DNA of 64,000 bases from Novosphingopyxis sp965218915 (GTDB lineage: Bacteria > Pseudomonadota > Alphaproteobacteria > Sphingomonadales > Sphingomonadaceae), in assembly GCF_965218915.1 (NCBI RefSeq), contig NZ_OZ244708.1, positions 3,258,841 to 3,322,840 of the forward strand. The letters are read 5' to 3'. Below the pieces are notes generated by a model. It was not told where the DNA came from and made no database searches. It saw nothing but the letters and a program-made list of their open reading frames with translations. This document shows positions 26,496 to 34,276 of this stretch, piece after piece. Each line of letters starts with the position of its first letter. Position 1 is the first letter of the stretch. The position numbers and the translations under genes were made by a program.

Positions 26496-28031
26496 ATGGC
26501 CGATAGGGATCCGCAGGGAACGTTCCAGGCAGTCGAAGCGGCGACGGGCGAGGCGATCGATCCGAGCTTCTCCCAAAGCACGGCGCAGGACGTCGATGCG
26601 GCCTGCGCCAAGGCGGCGGGCGCGTTCGATTCCTATCGCGCGATCGAACCGGACAAGCGCGCCGCTTTCCTGGAAGCGATCGGCGACGAGATCATGGCGC
26701 TGGGCGACGAACTGCTCGAACGCGCGGGGCGCGAGACCGGCCTGCCCGCCGCGAGACTGACCGGCGAGCGCGGGCGCACGGTGGGCCAGCTCAAGCTGTT
26801 CGCCAAGACCGTGCGCGACGGCCATTGGCAGAGCGTACGGATCGATCCGGCGATGCCGGAGCGCGAACCGATGCCGCGTTCGGACCTGCGCATGCGCATG
26901 GTGCCGCTCGGCCCGGTCGCGGTGTTCGGCGCATCGAATTTTCCGCTCGCCTTTTCGACCGCCGGCGGCGACACCGCCTCGGCGCTCGCCGCCGGTTGCC
27001 CGGTGGTGGTGAAGGGCCATCCCGCGCACCCCGGCACCGACGAGATGGTCGCCGGCGCGATCGCCGAGGCGGCACGTAAGACCGGCATGCCGGACGGGGT
27101 GTTCGGCCATGTGCGCGGCACCGGCAACGAGCTGGGAGCGGCGCTGGTGAAAGACCCGCGCATCGCCGCGGTCGGCTTCACCGGTTCGCGCGCGGGCGGG
27201 CTGGCGCTGGTCGCCGTCGCGCAGCAACGCGAGGTGCCGATCCCGGTCTATGCCGAGATGTCGAGCATCAATCCCGTGGTGCTGATGCCGCACGCGCTCA
27301 AGCAGCGCGGCGCCGAACTGGGCGCGGCGTTCGTGCAATCGCTGACCATGGGCGCGGGCCAGTTCTGCACCAATCCCGGCCTGGTCCTTGCGATCGAGGG
27401 CGAGGGCCTGGACGCGTTCGAAAGCGCCGCGAGCGAAGCGCTCGCCGGTCACGATCCGCAGCCGATGCTGACCGGCGGCATCCGCAAGGCGTTTTCGCAA
27501 GGCACGGCCAAGCTGGCGGGCCATGACGGCGTGACGGAACTGGCCGCGGGCGTTGCGGGAGACGGTATCGCGCGCGAAGCGGCACGGCTGTTCTCGGCCA
27601 GCGCTGAGGCGTTCCTGGGCGATCCGGCGCTGGGGGCCGAGGTGTTCGGCGCATCCAGCCTGGTCGTGCATTGCAAGGATGCGGGCGAGCTTCGAAAGGT
27701 GCTCGAATCGCTCGAGGGCCAGCTGACCGCCACCCTCCAGATGGACGATGCGGACACCGACGCAGTGCGGCCGCTCATCCCCGTGCTGGAACGCAAAGCC
27801 GGGCGCATTCTCGCCAATGGCTGGCCGACCGGCGTGGAGGTCGCGACGGCGATGGTCCATGGTGGCCCCTATCCCGCCACGTCCGATAGCCGCACTACCT
27901 CGGTCGGCACGCTCGCTATCGACCGGTTTCTGCGGCCCGTCTGCTATCAGAATCTGCCCCTGACGCTGTTGCCAGAGACCCTTCGCGATGGCACAAAACT
28001 ACCAAAAATGGTGGATGGCGAGCCTGCTTGA
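26496..28031 (+). CDS. 2-oxoglutarate-semialdehyde dehydrogenase (KGSADH), ALDH superfamily
   Basis: 511 residues. ALDH motifs: VFGASNFPLAFSTAGGDTAS (NAD pocket), VVKGHPAHPGT, VGFTGSRAGGLAL, the general-base Glu in PVYAEMSSINPVVL and the nucleophile Cys in GAGQFCTNPG. The ALDH class with GASNFPLAFSTAGGD is the one used in hexarate and pentose oxidation (type II/III KGSADH). It oxidises 2,5-dioxopentanoate to 2-oxoglutarate with NAD(P)+, the last step of the non-phosphorylating L-arabinose route. The next gene starts 58 bases downstream behind its own operator. Confidence 0.9.
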   Translation: MADRDPQGTFQAVEAATGEAIDPSFSQSTAQDVDAACAKAAGAFDSYRAIEPDKRAAFLEAIGDEIMALGDELLERAGRETGLPAARLTGERGRTVGQLKLFAKTVRDGHWQSVRIDPAMPEREPMPRSDLRMRMVPLGPVAVFGASNFPLAFSTAGGDTASALAAGCPVVVKGHPAHPGTDEMVAGAIAEAARKTGMPDGVFGHVRGTGNELGAALVKDPRIAAVGFTGSRAGGLALVAVAQQREVPIPVYAEMSSINPVVLMPHALKQRGAELGAAFVQSLTMGAGQFCTNPGLVLAIEGEGLDAFESAASEALAGHDPQPMLTGGIRKAFSQGTAKLAGHDGVTELAAGVAGDGIAREAARLFSASAEAFLGDPALGAEVFGASSLVVHCKDAGELRKVLESLEGQLTATLQMDDADTDAVRPLIPVLERKAGRILANGWPTGVEVATAMVHGGPYPATSDSRTTSVGTLAIDRFLRPVCYQNLPLTLLPETLRDGTKLPKMVDGEPA

Positions 28032-28051
28032 CAAGGCTGTAACGCCGTTTA

Positions 28052-28062
28052 TTGTCCGACAA
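28052..28062. promoter_or_regulatory. Candidate GntR operator before the dgoK operon
   Basis: TTGTCCGACAA is a perfect palindrome around a central C, in the short gap between the semialdehyde dehydrogenase stop and the kinase start. It implies a separate promoter for the kinase-aldolase-dehydratase-dehydrogenase operon. Confidence 0.6.
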
Positions 28063-28089
28063 ATGAACGCATCAGACGGGGAGGATCGC

Positions 28090-28974
28090 GTGCCCGCCAG
28101 CGGCGCTTACGTCGCCATCGATTGGGGAACGACCAACCGCCGCGCCTATCTGATGGGTGCGGACGGTGCGGTGCTGGACAGCGTGCGCACGGACCGGGGC
28201 GTGCTGGCCGTTGCGCCGGGGGCCTTTCCGCTGGAAGTCGCCGCGATCCGCGAGCAGATGGGGCAGCTGCCGATCCTGGCCGCGGGCATGATCGGTTCCA
28301 CCCGCGGCTGGATCGACGTTCCTTATGTCGGCGCGCCCGCCGGTGCCGACGCGCTGGCCACCGGTGCCGTGGCGGCACCCGCGAACGACATGTGGATCAT
28401 TCCCGGCGTGGCCTTCACGGACGGCGATCGCTGCGACGTGATGCGCGGCGAGGAAATCCAGGTGATCGGCGCGGTCCAGGCCGGTCTGGCACCGCCGGAT
28501 GCGCAGTTCTGCCAACCCGGCACGCATAACAAATGGATCGTCTGCGCGGATGGAAAGATCCTGTCCTTTGCCACCGCGTTGACCGGTGAGCTGTTCGCCC
28601 TGCTGCGCGATCACGGCATCCTGGCCGGCATGCTGAACGGTCCGATCGCCGACGGCCCCGCCTTTCGCAAGGGCGTCAATCGCGGCGCACGATCATGCGA
28701 TCTCAGCGTCGCGTTGTTCGAGGTGCGCGCCGCTGTGCTGCTAGGCGAGATGAAACCCGAAGACGCCGCGGCGTTCGCGAGCGGCGTGCTGATCGGCAGC
28801 GATGTCGGCGCGCGAGACGACCTTGCCGCCGCCCCGGTCCATTTGCTCGGCTCCGGTCCGCTTGCCGAACTCTATGAGAGCGCCATCGCCATCTGCGGCG
28901 GACAGACGGTCAGGCTCGACGGCAATGCCGCCTTCGCCGCGGGCATCCACCATATCCGGGAGCTGAGATCATGA
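28090..28974 (+). CDS. dgoK: 2-dehydro-3-deoxygalactonokinase
   Basis: 294 residues from a GTG preceded by GGGGAGGATCGC; an ATG at 28063 directly abuts the operator and lacks a ribosome-binding site. DgoK motifs: YVAIDWGTTNRRAYL (ATP phosphate loop), LAAGMIGSTRGW, MRGEEIQVIGA, PGTHNKWI. It phosphorylates 2-keto-3-deoxygalactonate at C6 in the De Ley-Doudoroff galactose route. It overlaps the next gene by ATGA. Confidence 0.93.
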   Translation: MPASGAYVAIDWGTTNRRAYLMGADGAVLDSVRTDRGVLAVAPGAFPLEVAAIREQMGQLPILAAGMIGSTRGWIDVPYVGAPAGADALATGAVAAPANDMWIIPGVAFTDGDRCDVMRGEEIQVIGAVQAGLAPPDAQFCQPGTHNKWIVCADGKILSFATALTGELFALLRDHGILAGMLNGPIADGPAFRKGVNRGARSCDLSVALFEVRAAVLLGEMKPEDAAAFASGVLIGSDVGARDDLAAAPVHLLGSGPLAELYESAIAICGGQTVRLDGNAAFAAGIHHIRELRS

Positions 28975-29609
28975 CCGACGCCGCGACGCTTTTCGAACGC
29001 CATTTCAAGGCCTGCCCGCTGGTCGCGATCCTGCGCGGGATCACGCCGCCCGAAGCCGAGTCGATCGGCAACGCTCTGGTCGATGCGGGTTTCTCCATGA
29101 TCGAGGTGCCGCTGAATTCCCCCGATCCCTACCGCAGCATCGCCGCGCTCGGCGAAGCGCTCGGGGACCGGGCCTTGATCGGCGCGGGCACGGTGTTGAG
29201 GGAAGAGCAGGTAGCCCGCGTGGCGGAGGCGGGCGGCAGGCTGGTGGTCTCTCCGAACTGCGACGGCGCGGTGATCCGCGCCGCAGCCTCGTCCGGCCTC
29301 GTTTCGCTACCTGGCTATTTCACCGCGACGGAAGCGTTCGCCGCGATCGATGCCGGAGCGCACGGACTGAAACTGTTTCCCGCCGATGCCGCCGGACCGG
29401 TCCTGCTGAAGGGCCAGCGCGCCGTGCTGCCCGCCGACGTGCCGGTGCTGGCGGTGGGGGGCATCTCGCCGGAGAGCATCGGTGCTTGGCGCGCGGCCGG
29501 CGCGGACGGTTTTGGCCTGGGCTCCAATCTCTACCGCCCCGGAAAATCTCCCGACGAAGTCGCGCGCGATGCGACCGCGTTCGTCCACGCCATCGGGGAC
29601 CGGGCATGA
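28971..29609 (+). CDS. dgoA: 2-dehydro-3-deoxy-6-phosphogalactonate aldolase
   Basis: 212 residues, a class I KDPG/KDPGal aldolase. E45 (FSMIEVPLNSPDP) and the Schiff-base K134 (AHGLKLFPAD) are in place, as are ILRGITPPEA and GAGTVL. The IEVPLNSP motif in place of IEVTLRTP favours the galactonate enzyme. It splits KDPGal to pyruvate and glyceraldehyde-3-phosphate. It is coupled by ATGA overlaps both upstream and downstream. Confidence 0.93.
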   Translation: MTDAATLFERHFKACPLVAILRGITPPEAESIGNALVDAGFSMIEVPLNSPDPYRSIAALGEALGDRALIGAGTVLREEQVARVAEAGGRLVVSPNCDGAVIRAAASSGLVSLPGYFTATEAFAAIDAGAHGLKLFPADAAGPVLLKGQRAVLPADVPVLAVGGISPESIGAWRAAGADGFGLGSNLYRPGKSPDEVARDATAFVHAIGDRA

Positions 29610-30604
29610 CACAGCAGGCACGGTTGATACAGCATCGGGGCGACCAAGGCGATCGCCGCGTCATTCTGGCGGAAGACGAGGCGTATTTCCTTGATCCGTC
29701 GATCGGTTCGGTACGCGAGCTCGCCACCGCTGCGATCGCTGCGGGCCGCTCCCTGCTCGATATGGCGCGCCAGCACGCCACGCGCGAAACGGTGAATATC
29801 GCCGAAGAACTCGAGGCAGGTCGGCTGCTCGGCGCGATTGATCATCCGGACCCGTCGCGCCTGATGTTGGCGGGAACAGGGCTCACTCATCTCGGTTCTG
29901 CTGAAGGCCGCGACGCCATGCACAAGACCGCCGCCGAGGCCGAAACGCAGACCGATTCCATGCGGATGTTCCTGGAAGGCGTGGAGGGCGGCAAACCGGC
30001 AGCGGGCCAGGCCGGCGCCCAGCCCGAATGGTTCTACAAGGGCGATGGCCAGTCGATGGTCGGTCCAGGCGAGACGCTGTGCGCGCCCGCCTTTGCCGGA
30101 GACGGTGGGGAAGAACCCGAGCTCGCCGGCATCTATCTGATCGGCGAGGACGGCACGCCCTGGCGGCTCGGCGTCACGCTGGCCAACGAGTTCAGCGATC
30201 ATGTGACCGAACGCCACAATTATCTCTGGCTAGCGCATTCCAAGCTGCGTCAGGCGGCATTGGGCGCGGAGTTGCTGATCGGTGCGCCCCCCCACGACAT
30301 TCGCGGCACCAGCCGCATTCGCCGCGGCGGGAAACTGCTATGGGAGAACCCGTTTCTTACAGGCGAGGCCAACATGTCCCACAGTCTCGCCAATCTGGAA
30401 GCGCATCATTTCAAATATCCGGCCTTTCGCAGGCCCGGTGATATCCACGTCCATTTCTTCGGCACGGCCACCTTGTCCTGCGCCGATGGCATCGAAACGC
30501 GCAGCGGAGACCGGTTCGAGATCGAAGCGGCCCCGTTCGCGCTTCCGCTCATCAACCCGCTCGCCTTTGCGGAGGCGGCGCCCGTCGAGGTCCGCACGCT
30601 ATGA
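29606..30604 (+). CDS. AraD1-type fumarylacetoacetase-fold protein (2-keto-3-deoxy-L-arabonate dehydratase candidate)
   Basis: 332 residues. The C-terminal FAH fold is seen in EPELAGIYLIGEDGTPWRLG, LANEFSDHVTERHNYLWLAH (metal/acid residues) and GDIHVHFFGTATLSCADGIE. This matches the AraD1 family, found in L-arabinose oxidation operons as an alternative to the DHDPS-type AraD. The role would be conversion of L-2-keto-3-deoxyarabonate to 2-oxoglutarate semialdehyde. Its place between the aldolase and the sugar 1-dehydrogenase, with 4-base overlaps on both sides, fits. Exact chemistry is inferred from context and family. Confidence 0.8.
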   Translation: MTQQARLIQHRGDQGDRRVILAEDEAYFLDPSIGSVRELATAAIAAGRSLLDMARQHATRETVNIAEELEAGRLLGAIDHPDPSRLMLAGTGLTHLGSAEGRDAMHKTAAEAETQTDSMRMFLEGVEGGKPAAGQAGAQPEWFYKGDGQSMVGPGETLCAPAFAGDGGEEPELAGIYLIGEDGTPWRLGVTLANEFSDHVTERHNYLWLAHSKLRQAALGAELLIGAPPHDIRGTSRIRRGGKLLWENPFLTGEANMSHSLANLEAHHFKYPAFRRPGDIHVHFFGTATLSCADGIETRSGDRFEIEAAPFALPLINPLAFAEAAPVEVRTL

Positions 30605-31542
30605 CCGTTCCCATTCGCCTCGCCATCGTCGGCATGGGCAAGATCGCCCATGACCAGCATTTGCCCGCCATCGCGGGAACCTCGAATTTCGATCTGGTCG
30701 CCACGGTCAGCCGGCACGGCGCGAACCTGAACGGCTTGCCGTTCTTCCCCGATATCGAAGCGCTGGCGAGCAGCGATGTCGCGGTCGACGCGGTGGCGCT
30801 GTGCACCCCGCCGCAGGTGCGCAGGCAGATCGCCGAAACCGCGATCCGGCAGGGCTGGCACGTGTTCCTGGAAAAGCCGCCGGGCGCGACGCTCGCCGAA
30901 GTCGTGGCGCTGCGCGACGCCGCCGAGGCGAAGGGCATCAGCCTGTTCGCCAGCTGGCACTCGCGCTACGCCGACGGCGTGGAACCGGCGCGGCGCTGGC
31001 TCGCCGGGCGCGACATCCGTCATGTGGCGATCACCTGGCGCGAGGATGTTCGCGTGTGGCATCCGGGACAGGAGTGGATCTGGGAACCGGGCGGCTTCGG
31101 GGTGTTCGATCCGGGCATCAACGCGCTGTCGATCGCCACGCGCATCCTGCCGCGGCCGTTTTTCGTCGAGACCGCCGATCTCGATCTTCCCGAAAACCGT
31201 GCAGCGCCGATCGCCGCGCGCCTCACCTTTCGCGATGCCAAAGGCGTGCCGATCGCAATGGATCTCGATTTCCGGCAGGAAGGTCCGCAAAGCTGGGACA
31301 TCGTGGTCGCAACCGATGCGGGCACGTTGACGCTTGCCATGGGCGGGGGGCAGCTGTCGATCGCGGATGGTGACCCGCCCGAGGTAACGAATGATCTGCG
31401 CGGCGAATATCCCGGCCTCTACCGCCGGTTCGCCGCGATCATCCGAGCGGGTGTTTCGGATGTCGATCTTGCACCGCTCCGCCTGGTCGCCGACGCCTTC
31501 CTCACCGGTCGCATCAATCAGGTGGAGCCGTTCATCGAATAG
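30601..31542 (+). CDS. L-arabinose / D-galactose 1-dehydrogenase (Gfo/Idh/MocA family)
   Basis: 313 residues. The Rossmann motif is AIVGMGKIAHDQHLPAI (~9-25), the active-site EKPPGATL lies at ~91-98, and WHPGQEWIWEPGGFGVFDPG, then INALSI, follows. These blocks match the Azospirillum-type L-arabinose 1-dehydrogenase closely as I recall that sequence. That family also oxidises D-galactose, which has the same C2-C4 configuration as L-arabinose. It makes the sugar lactone with NAD(P)+ and is the entry step for both routes encoded here. It is the last gene of the dgoK operon. Confidence 0.9.
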   Translation: MTVPIRLAIVGMGKIAHDQHLPAIAGTSNFDLVATVSRHGANLNGLPFFPDIEALASSDVAVDAVALCTPPQVRRQIAETAIRQGWHVFLEKPPGATLAEVVALRDAAEAKGISLFASWHSRYADGVEPARRWLAGRDIRHVAITWREDVRVWHPGQEWIWEPGGFGVFDPGINALSIATRILPRPFFVETADLDLPENRAAPIAARLTFRDAKGVPIAMDLDFRQEGPQSWDIVVATDAGTLTLAMGGGQLSIADGDPPEVTNDLRGEYPGLYRRFAAIIRAGVSDVDLAPLRLVADAFLTGRINQVEPFIE

Positions 31543-31591
31543 ACGGGCGAGGACGTGCCGACATTCGCCGCGCCAGCCGCCGGAATGGATA

Positions 31592-32575
31592 TCAGAACAG
31601 CCCCTGCGCCCTGGCGAACGCCAGAAACAGCTGGGGCCAGATGCTGACCGGTTCGGATGCAGGATGATTGATGCCGAACCCATGCCCGCCGCTTTCGAAC
31701 AGATGCATTGCCACGGGTCGATCGTGCCTCCGCATCGCGTCGTACATCAACCGGGCGTTGGCCACCGGAACGATCGGATCGTCATTGGTGTGCACGATGA
31801 TGCAGGGCGGCGTCGCCTCGCCCACATTCTCGTCGACCGAAGCCGAACTGGCCGCAGCTTCGTCCGCATCTTTCCCGATCAGCGCCGCGCGCGATCCGGC
31901 GTGCGTTTGCGCCGGATGCATCGTGATCACGGGATAGACCAGCCCGGCGAATCTCGGGGTCGCGCTGAGCCGGTCGGTATCGTCGACAGCGCCGTAACTG
32001 GCTTCCGCCGACCGCGTGAGCAGCGAGCCGGCCAGATGGCCTCCCGCCGAAAAGCCGAGCGCGGCGACACGGTCCCCGTCAACTGCGAACCTGGCCGCAC
32101 TGGCGCGGATCAGGCGCATGGCGCGCTGCGCATCCTGCAGTGGGACCAGCGAACGGTTAACCCAGCCTTCCGCGGGCAGCCGGTAAACCAGCACGAATGC
32201 GGTTATGCCGTTCGCGTTCAGCCATGCGGCCTGACGCGTCCCTTCATTGTCGAACGCCTCGTACTCGTAGCCGCCGCCCGGCATCACCAGCACCGCCCCC
32301 CCGTTCGGTTTTGCCGGGCGGAACACCACCATTTCCGGCCTGCCGACGCCGGTTACCGTGCGATCCGGCCTTGCGGCATCGTCGCTGTGGTCGACCATGG
32401 CGATCGCCGGGCGCCTGTCTGTGCTGCCCGGCGGCAATCCCGGCCACAAGGGAATAATTTCATTGCCGATGCGATCGGCCGAGGCCGCGAAGCCGGGCGA
32501 CGCCGCGATCGTCAGCGCCGCCCCGCCAGCCAGGCCCAGCAGCGTGCGCCGATCCATGCCCGCCAGATCCTTCAT
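31592..32575 (-). CDS. Secreted alpha/beta-hydrolase, acetyl-xylan-esterase-like
   Basis: 327 residues from the second of two ATGs after GAGGAGAG. A Tat-type signal (MDRRTLLGLAGGAALTIAAS) is followed by LWPGLPPG, the oxyanion motif VMPGGGYEYEAF, the nucleophile GFSAGGHLAG, the acid in HTNDDPIVPVAN and the His in ESGGHGFG, a complete Ser-Asp-His set. Similar enzymes deacetylate xylan or other glycans. Twin-arginine export suggests a periplasmic, prefolded enzyme. It faces the arabinose dehydrogenase gene tail-to-tail; its promoter region holds mobile element copy 2. Confidence 0.88.
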   Translation of the reverse strand: MKDLAGMDRRTLLGLAGGAALTIAASPGFAASADRIGNEIIPLWPGLPPGSTDRRPAIAMVDHSDDAARPDRTVTGVGRPEMVVFRPAKPNGGAVLVMPGGGYEYEAFDNEGTRQAAWLNANGITAFVLVYRLPAEGWVNRSLVPLQDAQRAMRLIRASAARFAVDGDRVAALGFSAGGHLAGSLLTRSAEASYGAVDDTDRLSATPRFAGLVYPVITMHPAQTHAGSRAALIGKDADEAAASSASVDENVGEATPPCIIVHTNDDPIVPVANARLMYDAMRRHDRPVAMHLFESGGHGFGINHPASEPVSIWPQLFLAFARAQGLF

Positions 32576-32687
32576 CATTCTCTCCTCGCGCCGCGCGCGT
32601 CCAGTCAAAGGCTGGCAAGGGACAAATATCAGTGCCGCATATGTAGCGAAACACTTATGTGACTTATATGTTGTTGGGTAATTTCAA

Positions 32688-32946
32688 GGCGATTATGTAC
32701 CTTGCAAACCCGTTTCCTTTTTCGTCACCCCAGCGAAAGCTGGGGTCTCGGGCGGGATCGCCATGAGGCCTGAGATGCCAGCTTTCCGGGTCCCAACAAA
32801 GTAGTACTTTGTTGGGTGCCCTTTCCGGGTCCCAACAAAGTACTACTTTGTTGGGTGCCCTTTCGCTGGCATGACGAACAAAGAAAGGCAGAGCTATGCC
32901 GTTTCTGAATTTCCATCCGACAGGGTTTGCAAAGTACATAATCGCC
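32688..32946. mobile_element. MITE-like non-autonomous element, copy 2
   Basis: A 259-base near-identical copy of the element at 17128-17387, with ends GGCGATTATGTACCTTGCAA and TTGCAAAGTACATAATCGCC (one mismatch over ~24 bases). Flanks are AATTTCAA on the left and AATTCCAA on the right, a probable 8-base target duplication with one later change. It lies between the esterase start and a decayed GntR gene. Confidence 0.85.
32783..32860. repeat. Two tandem 39-base palindromic units inside element copy 2
   Basis: Same arrangement as in copy 1. The two units differ only at the centre of the palindrome (AGTAGTACT versus AGTACTACT), the axis base being G or C. Confidence 0.9.
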
Positions 32947-33049
32947 AATTCCAAAGTCAGCAGGCCGCGGAAGACAAGACCGAAATCGGAATGCGTTTGC
33001 CACCCACGGCCAAACAAACTTGTCGACGCGGCAGCCACCAGCAGGGCAC

Positions 33050-33325
33050 AGCTGGGACGCAAGCTGACTTGCGGGATTCTGCAACAATTGCATAAGGCGA
33101 TCGCGACCGGCGTTTATAACGAAGGCGGGTTTCCCACCGAAGCGGAGCTTTCCAAGGAATATGGCATCAGCAGATCGGTGACGCGCGAAGCGGTGAAGAG
33201 GCTCACCGCGAAGGGGCGCGGTGTGCGATGCGATTATCGCCGGGGACCCGAATGCTGCGCGCGGCCGCATGCGCAAGTTGATCAACGACGTGCTGAATTT
33301 GCTGGACGCCGAAAGCGGCGAGTAG
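33050..33325 (+). pseudogene. GntR/FCD regulator remnant (core deleted)
   Basis: One frame up to ~33219 encodes the start of a GntR winged HTH: LTCGILQQLHKAIATGVYNE, FPTEAELSKEYGISRSVTRE, AVKRLTAKG. From 33227 another frame gives the typical end of an FCD protein (DAIIAGDPNAARGRMRKLIN, DVLNLLDAESGE) and a stop at 33325. Roughly 150 residues of the ligand domain are missing and the halves are out of frame. No start codon with a ribosome-binding site is evident. It is probably a second sugar regulator lost from the island. Confidence 0.75.
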
Positions 33326-33332
33326 CGCTAGA

Positions 33333-34265
33333 TCAGCGTTTCATGTCGATCGGCCGGATCAGCCCGTTTGCATCAAATTCGATCGGTTGCACCGCCACCT
33401 TGCGCGATCCCCGATAGGGTCCGCGGCCGCGCTGATCTTCCCACCGGTGATAGGCGATCCACCAGCGACCGTCCGCCGGATTTCTGAAAAACGCGTGATG
33501 GCCCGGCCCTTTATAGCGGCGATTGCCTTCGAGCAGTACGCCTCGATAGGTCCACGGGCCGATCGGTGACGGTGCCGTCGCATAATGGACCTTGTAGCTG
33601 GCATCATTGTAGCGTCCGTCGCTGTACGACAGGTAATAGATGCCGCCACGCTCATGCATGAACGCGCCTTCGGTGAAATGCGGGGGTTGATCGATGGCGA
33701 CACGCTTACCCAGCGTCACCATATCGGCGGCAAGATCATAGACGCGCAGCGTCGCTCCGGCGCTGCCCCCGGCGTAAAGCAGCCGGCGGCCCGATCGCGG
33801 ATCGATATAGACCATCGGGTCGATCGCCTCGAACCCGTTTCCGCCGGTCAGCAGCGGCTTGCCGGAATCGGTGCAGGGACCAATAGGGCTGTCGCAAACC
33901 GCGACGCCGATGCGGCTCGGCGTCGGGTTCTGCGGTCCAACCGCGTAATAGAAATAATATTTGCCGTTCGCGGCCACGATATCGGGTGCCCAAAGGCTGT
34001 GATGCGGCGCGCCGTCATCCGCTATCCAGCCGATATCGTCGATGGCGAGCAACCGGCCCGATTGCCGCCAGTGCACCAGATCGTCCGACGACCAGGCGGA
34101 TAGCGCGCTGCCGTCCGCCGTGGGATAGAGAAAAACGGTCTCGCCAACCACCAATGCGGAAGGGTCGGCCCCGTCGAAAACCGAATCGCGCGCCTGCGCC
34201 GTGCAAAGCGCGCCGAACGTCAGGGCGGCGCAGATCAGCGTTCTTGGCACGCGTATCGAGATCAT
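33333..34265 (-). CDS. GH43 family glycosidase (arabinosidase/xylosidase type)
   Basis: 310 residues with a signal peptide (MISIRVPRTLICAALTFGAL, CTAQA|R). The start shown is the ATG of that signal; an ATG 24 bases upstream overlaps the preceding gene. GH43 five-bladed propeller positions: base D in FDGADPSALVVG, SLWAPDIVAANGKYYFYYA, the modulating D in EAIDPMVYIDP, and acid E in HFTEGAFMHERGG. It should remove arabinofuranose or xylose side groups in the periplasm. It is last in the unit galM - GH-A enzyme - GH43. Confidence 0.88.
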   Translation of the reverse strand: MISIRVPRTLICAALTFGALCTAQARDSVFDGADPSALVVGETVFLYPTADGSALSAWSSDDLVHWRQSGRLLAIDDIGWIADDGAPHHSLWAPDIVAANGKYYFYYAVGPQNPTPSRIGVAVCDSPIGPCTDSGKPLLTGGNGFEAIDPMVYIDPRSGRRLLYAGGSAGATLRVYDLAADMVTLGKRVAIDQPPHFTEGAFMHERGGIYYLSYSDGRYNDASYKVHYATAPSPIGPWTYRGVLLEGNRRYKGPGHHAFFRNPADGRWWIAYHRWEDQRGRGPYRGSRKVAVQPIEFDANGLIRPIDMKR

Positions 34266-34276
34266 CGTGAGGGCCT

